Source: Gammaproteobacteria bacterium
GTDB taxonomy: Bacteria > Pseudomonadota > Gammaproteobacteria > Steroidobacterales > GCA-2729495
Reading direction: 5' to 3'
DNA length: 5,170 nucleotides
NCBI GenBank assembly: GCA_023383735.1
Contig: JAHDYN010000033.1
Span: forward strand, 2,689 to 7,858
The number at the start of each line of letters is the position of its first letter. Position 1 is the first letter of the stretch. Position numbers and translations under genes: made by a program. The notes beneath the pieces were generated by a model. It was not told where the DNA came from. It saw only the letters and a program-made list of their open reading frames with translations, and did no database searches. Positions 1-5,170 of this stretch are shown here, piece by piece.

Positions 1-1
1 T

Positions 2-379
2 TCTCTTTCCGGGGGCGTGGCGCACTGCTTTACCGAAGGCCGTGCTGAACTCGACGACTATCTCGGTCTCGGCCTGCATATCGGCATCACGGGCTGGATC
101 TGCGACGAGAGACGAGGTGCAGCGCTGCGCGCAGCGGTCGCAAGCCTGCCCCTGGACCGGCTGCTGCTTGAAACCGATGCGCCATACCTGCTGCCGCGTA
201 CGCTCGATCCGAAACCGCGCACCCGGCGCAACGAACCCGCTTACCTCACCGAGGTGCTGCGGGTCGTCGCCGACTGCATGCAGGAGAGCGTCGAGGTGGT
301 GGCGGCAGCCAGTTCACGGAATGCCGAGCGCCTGTTCAGGCTCGCACACGTGACTCCGTCGCATGCACCGACACAGTAG
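2..379 (+). CDS. tatD: TatD family metal-dependent hydrolase/DNase, C-terminal part (5' end outside window)
   Basis: The reading frame is open from base 2 to the TAG at 377-379 and gives about 125 residues, roughly the second half of a TatD protein (about 260 residues in E. coli). Visible family signatures are HCFTEGR (codons from base 23), GITGWICDERRG, ETDAPYLLPR and RRNEPAYL. By family knowledge, the His of HCFT and the Asp of ETDAP (codon 176-178) are ligands of the divalent metal centre of this TIM-barrel amidohydrolase-like fold; both are intact. TatD is a cytoplasmic 3'-5' exonuclease implicated in DNA repair and fragment clearance. The GTG at 17 is internal to a conserved strand and is not the real start. 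The conserved core ends at the NAERLF motif (F codon 335-337); the last 13 residues are a poorly conserved tail encoded almost entirely in the overlap with the convergent gene. A paralogue such as YcfH or YjjV is possible, but the GITGWICDERRG stretch favours TatD proper. Confidence 0.93.
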   Translation, partial: SLSGGVAHCFTEGRAELDDYLGLGLHIGITGWICDERRGAALRAAVASLPLDRLLLETDAPYLLPRTLDPKPRTRRNEPAYLTEVLRVVADCMQESVEVVAAASSRNAERLFRLAHVTPSHAPTQ

Positions 380-944
380 CCGTGCAGAGCTGTTGCCAGT
401 GCGCCTCAAAGCCTTCCGTCAGCTCGGCCTGGTCGGATTGCGATTCGAGTTCAAGATCCTGCAGCAGGGCCTCCAGCATGACGACGCTGCGGGGCTGGCC
501 CTTGGGGAATCTCGCCTTCGGCCCGAAGGCCACGTAACCGGTTACCGGAATCCCGGGCGCCAGCCGCTTTACCGCGGCCAGGCGGTCCCACAGGCCGGCC
601 TGTGGATTGGCAAAGGTAAAGCGATGGTCATTGGCCAGTACCGTCCAGTCCTGCATGCCCTCGCTGCCGAACACGTGGCCATCGACATCCTTGATGTCCA
701 GCACCACGATACCGCGCCGGGTGAGCAAGGCATACTGGAGGTGAATATTGCCACCAGTGCCATCGGGGATCAGCGCATTCTTCAGTATGGCGCAGCTGGC
801 ATCATGCAGCCGCCGCTCCACATTGCGCTGGCGCCGGCGCCGGAGCATCCACAGCGTGGCACCGAGCGCCGCCAGCAAGGTGAGCAGAACGAGGACGGCA
901 AGCACCCACAGTGCATCATTGCCGACAGCGTCACCGGGCGACAT
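336..944 (-). CDS. Membrane-anchored NERD (nuclease-related domain) protein, 202 aa
   Basis: Residues about 11-34 form one hydrophobic membrane segment followed by RRRRQR (35-40), so the positive-inside rule puts the rest of the protein in the cytoplasm. Residues about 50-145 match the NERD pattern: ILKNALIPDGTGG, then a strand ending LLTRRGIVVLDIK (73-85), then DGHVFGS, DW, and FANPQ (111-115) with a following helix. NERD is a PD-(D/E)XK-like fold; the acidic-X-Lys element is present as D83-I84-K85, but the preceding acidic position appears to be Q70. The cellular role of NERD proteins of this kind is not established, and I infer only a possible nucleic-acid function. The ATG lies 5 nt after the thrC stop, with no clear Shine-Dalgarno sequence, so expression probably depends on thrC translation. 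The TGA at 336-338 lies inside tatD. The C-terminal 40 residues are acidic and Gln-rich and match nothing I recognise. Confidence 0.82.
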   Translation of the reverse strand: MSPGDAVGNDALWVLAVLVLLTLLAALGATLWMLRRRRQRNVERRLHDASCAILKNALIPDGTGGNIHLQYALLTRRGIVVLDIKDVDGHVFGSEGMQDWTVLANDHRFTFANPQAGLWDRLAAVKRLAPGIPVTGYVAFGPKARFPKGQPRSVVMLEALLQDLELESQSDQAELTEGFEAHWQQLCTATVSVHATESRVRA

Positions 945-949
945 GGTGT

Positions 950-2254
950 TCAGAGCTGGCTGGCGAGATCAGCGAGCTTTGCATCGATGGTTGCAAAGCG
1001 GGACGGCAGCGCGAGCAACGCTGCCAGCTCGGCCGGCGGCGCGATATCGCAACCGAGCAGAGGCTCCACGATCGTATCGAACTTGGCCGCGTGGGCCGTG
1101 GCGACGACAGCCCAGTGCCGTTGCCGGCGCTCTGCTTCCGCAAGATGGCGATAGACATGCAGACCGGTAGCCGTATGCGGGCACCAGGCAAGTCCGTGCC
1201 GTCCGAACTCATCGCGCAGGCTGCTGCGGATTTCGGCATCCGATACGGCCATCGCGCTGACTTCTTCCCGCAGGCTCGTGATGTCGCCGCACAGCTGACG
1301 CAGGCGTTCCATGTTGCTGGGATTGCCGACGTCCATCGCCGAAGCCAGCGTGGCGATGCTCGGTCTCGGCAGCCACTGTCCGGTCGCAAGGTAATCCTCG
1401 ATCGGGGTGTTGGCATTGGTGGCCAGCACGATGCGGTCGATGGGCAGTCCGAGCCTGCGTGCCCAGACGCAGGCGAAGCCGTTGCCGAGGTTCCCGGTCG
1501 GAATCACGAAACTCAGCGACTGGCCGGTTTTTCGCCAGTGCTCCAGGCTGGCTTTTGCGTAGTACGCGGCCTGCGGCAGCAGACGCCCGACATTGATGCT
1601 GTTGGCTGAACAGAGCCGGTTCTTGCCGGCCAGCTCCCGGTCCGCAAAAGCCTCCTTGACCAGGCGCTGGCAATCGTCGAATTCACCACGCACCGCCAGG
1701 GAAATCACGTTGTCGCCCCAGCAGGTGAGCTGATGCTGCTGACGCGGCGACACCCGGCCGAGCGGAAACAGCACGACCACGCGCATCCCCGGCCGCCGGT
1801 GCCAGGCTGAAGCCACCGCTCCACCGGTATCGCCCGAGGTGGCGACCATGATCGTCACCGGCGGCGTGGCAAAGCGTCCGTCGCTGATGATGCGTTCCAT
1901 GCACGCGGCCAGGAATCGGGCGCCCACGTCCTTGAAGGCGGCAGTCGGGCCGTGAAAGAGCTCGAGCACGGAGAGGTGTCCGCTTTCCAGCTCCCGCAAC
2001 GGCACCGGAAAGTCCAGCGCCTGCCGGCAGATCTCTCCGAGCCTGCCGGCCAGACTCGATCCGGCGAAAAACGGCGTGAGCAGCTGCTCGGCGATCTCGG
2101 GCAGGGTTTCGCGTCCGGCGAAATCGGCCGGCTGCAATACTGGCAGTTGCGTCGGCACATAGAGTCCGCCATCCGGGGCAGTGCCACTCATGATGGCCTG
2201 CTCGATGCTGACCGTTTCGCCTCCGCGTGTACTGAAGTACTGCATGGCCGGCAT
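950..2254 (-). CDS. thrC: Threonine synthase (434 aa)
   Basis: This PLP enzyme converts O-phospho-L-homoserine to L-threonine and phosphate in the cytoplasm. The N-terminus STRGG...APDGGLYVP is typical of the family. LFHGPTAAFKDVGARF (99-114) carries the Schiff-base lysine, K108. ATSGDTGGA (138-146), ANSINVGRLLPQ (217-228), the phosphate-binding PTGNLGNG (252-259) and DVGNPSN (308-314) are all in order. The length agrees with the E. coli-type enzyme of about 430 residues, and the gene is intact. The start at 2254 shares one base with the thrA stop (TGATG on the - strand), which points to translational coupling. An ATG three codons later (2245) would give a protein starting MQYFSTRG, close to some relatives, and cannot be excluded. 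Its neighbours are thrA upstream and the NERD gene downstream; no homoserine kinase gene separates thrA and thrC. Confidence 0.97.
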   Translation of the reverse strand: MPAMQYFSTRGGETVSIEQAIMSGTAPDGGLYVPTQLPVLQPADFAGRETLPEIAEQLLTPFFAGSSLAGRLGEICRQALDFPVPLRELESGHLSVLELFHGPTAAFKDVGARFLAACMERIISDGRFATPPVTIMVATSGDTGGAVASAWHRRPGMRVVVLFPLGRVSPRQQHQLTCWGDNVISLAVRGEFDDCQRLVKEAFADRELAGKNRLCSANSINVGRLLPQAAYYAKASLEHWRKTGQSLSFVIPTGNLGNGFACVWARRLGLPIDRIVLATNANTPIEDYLATGQWLPRPSIATLASAMDVGNPSNMERLRQLCGDITSLREEVSAMAVSDAEIRSSLRDEFGRHGLAWCPHTATGLHVYRHLAEAERRQRHWAVVATAHAAKFDTIVEPLLGCDIAPPAELAALLALPSRFATIDAKLADLASQL

Positions 2255-4749
2255 CAGAGTGCGGTGCCTAGATAGGTGGCGAGCCGCAACAGGTCGGCAA
2301 AGACGCCGGCGGCAGTGACCGCGCGCCCGGCGCCAGGCCCCTGCACCACCAGCGGATTCTCGCTGTAACGTGCCGAGGCGAAGCGGACGATGTTGTCGGT
2401 CAGGTTGATGTTGGCAAAAGGATGGCTGCGCGGCAGGCTTTCCAGCTGCACGGTCGCTGTGCCGCGCTGCCGGTCGAGGCGACCCACATAGCGCAACACC
2501 TGCCCTTCGGCGTTGGCTTTCTGCCAGCGCGCGTTCATGGCCGCGTCATGAGCCGGGAGTCCGCGCAGAAACTCGTCGGCATCGCCGCCATCCAGCCCGG
2601 CTGGCACCAGGCTTTCGATGTGCACATCCTTGAGTTCGAGGCGCATGCCCATTTCGCGACCGAGGATGATCAGCTTGCGGGCCACATCAAGACCCGACAG
2701 GTCGTCGCGCGGGTCAGGTTCGGTATAGCCCGCATCGCGCGCTTCGCTGACGATGGTCGAAAAGGGTTTGCTGCCATCAAAGACATTGAACAGGTAGGCC
2801 AGCGTGCCCGAGAAGATGCCGTCGATGCTGCGTATCTCGTCGCCGGTCTCGCGCAGATCGCGCACGGTGCCGATGATCGGCAAGGCCGCGCCGACAGTGG
2901 TCTCGTACAGGAAGCGCGTGTTGTGCCGGCGCCGCACTTCGTGCAACTGGTCGTAACTTGCCAGCGACCCGCTGGCGGCCTTCTTGTTTGGCGTCACCAC
3001 ATGCACACCGGTACCGAGCCAGTCGAGGTAGCGTGAGGCCACCTCCTCGCTGGCGGAGCAGTCCACGACCGCTGCGTGCGGCAGATGTTCGGCATGCACG
3101 TGACTGGTGAATCGCTCCCAGTCCAGGGGTTCGGACTGCTGCGCAAACAGGGACTGCCAGTTGCCGAGGTCGATACGCCCGTCGACCAGCAGCATGTGAC
3201 TGGAACTGGCAATCGCCCGCACACGCAGATCAAGGTTGAACTGCGAGCGCAGACGGGGCAGTTCGTTTGCCATCTGCTCGATGAGCACACGTCCGACATT
3301 GCCCGGTCCGACGATGCCGATGGAAACGGTCTCGGCTGACAGGTAGAAACCCGAATGCACTGCACGCAGCGCGCGCGTGGAGTCGGCCCGGGCCACGACT
3401 GCCGATATATTGCGCTCGGACGAGCCCTGGGCGATCGCCATCACGTTGATGCCGGCCGCACCGAGCGTGCTGAGGAAGCGTCCGGCCACGCCGGGGATGC
3501 CGGCCATTCCGTCGCCCACCACCGCGATGATGCTGCACGGCTTCTTGATGGATACGCTCTGGATCATCCCCTGGTCGAGCTCGACGGCGAAGGCCCTACG
3601 CACGACCTTGCCGGCCTGCTCCGCCATGCGACTCGGCACACCGATGCAGATCGAATGCTCGGAGCTGGCCTGGGAGATCAAGATGACCGAAATGGATGCT
3701 TCGCGCAGCACGCCGAACAGGCGATTGGCGGTGCCCGGCACGCCGATCATGCCTGCGCCCTCGATGTTGACGAGCGCCACGTCATCGACCGAGGTGATTC
3801 CCTTGATCGGCTGCTGCGAACCGGTGGCAGGTCCGATCAGCGAACCCGTTGCGGCCGGATTGAATGAATTCCGTATCCAGATTGGAATCGCGCGCTGGAC
3901 CGCGGGGGCCATGGTCTGCGGATGAATGACCTTTGCCCCGAAGTAGGCCAGCTCCATCGCTTCGTTGTACGACAACGCGCTGATGATCGTGGCTTCGGGA
4001 ACCCGGTTCGGGTCTGCGCTCATCACACCATCCACATCGGTCCAGATGGTGATCTTTTCGGCATCAACGAGTGCACCGACGATGGATGCGGAAAAATCAC
4101 TGCCATTGCGCCCCAGCGTGCAGAAAAGACCGTCGGGCTCGGAAGCAATGAACCCGGTGACCACGGCAATGCCGCGAATGTCTGCCCCGAAGTAACGACT
4201 GGCATTGGCCCGCGAGATCTCCCACTGCACCGCGGGCCCCATCTCGCCCCGCTCGATCACGATCAGGTCGCGGGCATCCACCCAGCTGACCGGCCGGTCA
4301 CGCGACTCGGCCTGCGCACGTTCGGTGAGATAGGCGACGAGCAGGCGCGAAGACCACAACTCACCGTAACCGGCTACCAGGTCCCGGCTGCGCTCTCCTG
4401 CCTGCCGAACCAGTGAAATCGAGTGCAGCAGACCGCCGAGATCCGTCATGTCGGCAGCAAAAACGCCGAGCAGCTGATCGACCCGCTCCTGCTGTTTCAG
4501 CAGGGCGCCTGCCGTCGCACGGTAGCGGCTGGCGATGGCCTCCTGACGACTGGCCAGATCCGGGGCTGACTGCTCGGCTGCGGCCACGAGACCCAGCAGG
4601 GCATCAGTCGTTTTCGCCATTGCCGAAACGACCACAGCCTGTCGTTCTGCTGGGTCGGCAAGCAGAATATCGGCGACCCGGCGAAAGCAATCTGCATCGC
4701 CAAGACTGGTACCGCCAAACTTGTGAACCTGCCAACCCGGCTGCGCCAT
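2254..4749 (-). CDS. thrA: Bifunctional aspartate kinase / homoserine dehydrogenase (831 aa)
   Basis: The fused enzyme phosphorylates aspartate and reduces aspartate semialdehyde to homoserine. The kinase domain (about 6-300) shows KFGGTS (10-15), TLGRNGSDFSA (211-221), TDVDGVMSADPN (237-248) and FGAKVIHP (270-277). Two ACT-type regulatory segments follow, around 325-390 and 405-455 (GMIGVPG and GMAGIPG), the usual site of threonine feedback inhibition. The dehydrogenase part (about 475-831) has the nucleotide-binding GIVGPGNVG (478-486), TPNKK (586-590), YETTVGAALPI (615-625), GIFSGTL (644-650), and GYTEPDP followed by DDLSGLDVARK, with D688 and K692 at the catalytic positions known from homoserine dehydrogenases. 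E. coli ThrA has 820 residues, so this is full length. I chose the ATG at 4749 over an in-frame ATG at 4884: AGGAAGG lies 5 nt upstream of it, the kinase strand begins just after it, and the 45 extra residues look non-coding and cover the likely promoter. Confidence 0.96.
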   Translation of the reverse strand: MAQPGWQVHKFGGTSLGDADCFRRVADILLADPAERQAVVVSAMAKTTDALLGLVAAAEQSAPDLASRQEAIASRYRATAGALLKQQERVDQLLGVFAADMTDLGGLLHSISLVRQAGERSRDLVAGYGELWSSRLLVAYLTERAQAESRDRPVSWVDARDLIVIERGEMGPAVQWEISRANASRYFGADIRGIAVVTGFIASEPDGLFCTLGRNGSDFSASIVGALVDAEKITIWTDVDGVMSADPNRVPEATIISALSYNEAMELAYFGAKVIHPQTMAPAVQRAIPIWIRNSFNPAATGSLIGPATGSQQPIKGITSVDDVALVNIEGAGMIGVPGTANRLFGVLREASISVILISQASSEHSICIGVPSRMAEQAGKVVRRAFAVELDQGMIQSVSIKKPCSIIAVVGDGMAGIPGVAGRFLSTLGAAGINVMAIAQGSSERNISAVVARADSTRALRAVHSGFYLSAETVSIGIVGPGNVGRVLIEQMANELPRLRSQFNLDLRVRAIASSSHMLLVDGRIDLGNWQSLFAQQSEPLDWERFTSHVHAEHLPHAAVVDCSASEEVASRYLDWLGTGVHVVTPNKKAASGSLASYDQLHEVRRRHNTRFLYETTVGAALPIIGTVRDLRETGDEIRSIDGIFSGTLAYLFNVFDGSKPFSTIVSEARDAGYTEPDPRDDLSGLDVARKLIILGREMGMRLELKDVHIESLVPAGLDGGDADEFLRGLPAHDAAMNARWQKANAEGQVLRYVGRLDRQRGTATVQLESLPRSHPFANINLTDNIVRFASARYSENPLVVQGPGAGRAVTAAGVFADLLRLATYLGTAL

Positions 4750-4754
4750 CCGTG

Positions 4755-4761
4755 CCTTCCT
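4755..4761 (-). promoter_or_regulatory. Shine-Dalgarno sequence that fixes the thrA start
   Basis: On the - strand AGGAAGG is followed by 5 nt (CACGG) and then the ATG at 4749. It is the strongest ribosome binding site in the window and decides between this start and the more distant in-frame ATG at 4884. Confidence 0.75.
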
Positions 4762-4787
4762 GCTCTTGGGGGGAAAAATCGCTGGCA

Positions 4788-4793
4788 ATAATA
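4788..4793 (-). promoter_or_regulatory. Candidate -10 element of the thrA promoter
   Basis: The - strand reads TATTAT here, 5 of 6 matches to the sigma-70 -10 consensus. Transcription would begin near 4779-4783, leaving an untranslated leader of about 30-34 nt that contains a T5C6 tract (4768-4778). With a 17-nt spacer the -35 position (4811-4816) reads CTGTGG, a poor match, so an activator or a different sigma contact may be involved. The prediction rests on one hexamer. Confidence 0.4.
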
Positions 4794-4808
4794 CCTGTTC
4801 CGGCCGGC

Positions 4809-4827
4809 GGCCACAGCGCCTGAGGCC
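4809..4827. promoter_or_regulatory. Imperfect 19-bp dyad in the divergent promoter region
   Basis: The arms GGCCACAG (4809-4816) and CTGAGGCC (4820-4827) pair at 7 of 8 positions (one A/A mismatch) around a CGC centre. The dyad covers the -35 position predicted for thrA and reaches the -35 region of the divergent + strand gene, where a shared operator could sit. The segment is GC-rich and such dyads also arise by chance; no known operator consensus is recognised. Confidence 0.25.
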
Positions 4828-4847
4828 AGCAGGATCGGTTTGTAGGC

Positions 4848-4853
4848 TAGAAT
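4848..4853 (+). promoter_or_regulatory. Candidate -10 element for the rightward gene
   Basis: TAGAAT matches 5 of 6 positions of the sigma-70 -10 consensus. It would start transcription near 4860, about 33 nt before the ATG at 4893. The -35 position at 17-nt spacing (4825-4830, GCCAGC) is poor. Confidence 0.4.
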
Positions 4854-4892
4854 TCGCCTCAACCCCGGCCCAGGATCGTTGCACGTCGAAAC

Positions 4893-5170
4893 ATGGCCAG
4901 TATCTTCGTCGCCGCAGTGGACTCAGCGCAGGATCGCGCAGACCTTGAAAAATCGGTCGCGATGCCGATCGAGCGCCAGCATGTCATCCGCAGCTTCAGC
5001 GACGCCACCTATCCGGAACTCATAGACATCGAGCGTCGGGGCCACGGATTCTACGGCTGGGGACTGCGCGGTGAGCCGGAGAACATCCAGCACTGGTTCC
5101 AGATGGGCGTTGGCGATTTCGTGCTGCTCGTCCAGCGGGAGCACTTCCGCTATTACGCCAAGGTCCTCGG
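4893..5170 (+). CDS. Protein with PUA-like/EVE-like N-terminal domain, partial (3' end outside window)
   Basis: The frame runs open from the ATG at 4893 to the window edge (92 full codons). It is preceded by an in-frame TAG at 4848-4850 with no other ATG, GTG or TTG in between, so the start is well fixed, although the Shine-Dalgarno sequence is weak. Third positions are mostly G or C, as in the neighbouring real genes. Residues 1-10 form a beta strand (SIFVAAV). The segment GFYGWGLRG (52-60), then W68, MGVGDFVLLVQ (71-81), and FRYYAKVLG (85-93) resemble the W-G ... W..M..GD.VL ... A.V pattern I associate with EVE/PUA-like domains at the N-terminus of some HNH or McrA/McrB-like restriction proteins. 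That assignment is recall-based and tentative. The function of the full protein cannot be judged without the missing part. It is divergent from thrA. Confidence 0.7.
   Translation, partial: MASIFVAAVDSAQDRADLEKSVAMPIERQHVIRSFSDATYPELIDIERRGHGFYGWGLRGEPENIQHWFQMGVGDFVLLVQREHFRYYAKVL

Noticed and set aside
830..841. Perfect 12-bp palindrome GGCGCCGGCGCC
   Set aside because: It falls in the codons for the Arg-rich stretch after the membrane segment of the NERD protein and is explained by GC-rich arginine codons; there is no sign of a terminator or operator.
363..1154. 263-residue open frame on the + strand
   Set aside because: It lies antisense to the NERD gene and the end of thrC, shows no recognisable motif, and is the kind of frame expected opposite GC-rich coding sequence.
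3355..3925. Two long + strand open frames opposite thrA
   Set aside because: Both are antisense to conserved kinase and ACT segments of thrA, with His/Arg- or Met-rich composition typical of shadow frames.
4750..4884. N-terminal extension of ThrA by 45 residues from the ATG at 4884
   Set aside because: The extension has no family resemblance and no ribosome site, and it would cover the predicted promoter; the ATG at 4749 has a strong Shine-Dalgarno sequence and fits the kinase N-terminus.
4923..5144. 73-residue - strand open frame
   Set aside because: It is the reverse of the better-supported + strand gene starting at 4893, which has the PUA-like pattern and GC-rich third positions.

Overview
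The window looks like a chromosomal segment from a GC-rich gammaproteobacterium. Three things point that way. The aspartate kinase and homoserine dehydrogenase are fused in the ThrA manner, the TatD tail is very close to the enterobacterial protein, and codons end mostly in G or C. I cannot name the genus; a relative of Xanthomonadales, Nevskiales or similar lineages would fit, but this is a guess.

Layout from left to right: (1) the 3' end of a tatD-type nuclease gene on the + strand, cut by the window edge; (2) a three-gene set on the - strand, read from right to left: thrA (4749 to 2254), thrC (2254 to 950) and a small gene for a membrane-anchored NERD-domain protein (944 to 336); (3) a 143-bp divergent intergenic region (4750-4892) with candidate promoters for both directions and an imperfect dyad between them; (4) the 5' part of a + strand gene running off the right edge, whose product resembles the PUA-like/EVE-like domain found at the start of some nuclease-type proteins.

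ThrA catalyses the first step of the aspartate pathway (aspartate to aspartyl phosphate) and the homoserine dehydrogenase step, and ThrC makes threonine from phosphohomoserine. Homoserine kinase (thrB), which links the two and usually lies between them in gammaproteobacterial thr operons, is absent here: the thrA stop and thrC start share one base (TGATG). The NERD gene starts 5 nt after the thrC stop and so probably belongs to the same transcript. Its 3' end overlaps the 3' end of tatD by 44 bp, tail to tail.

Most of the window is ordinary housekeeping sequence. The points worth a second look are the missing thrB, the NERD protein with an altered active-site position attached to a threonine operon, the convergent coding overlap, and the partial PUA/EVE-like gene. 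I saw no RNA genes, CRISPR arrays, insertion sequences or clear rho-independent terminators.
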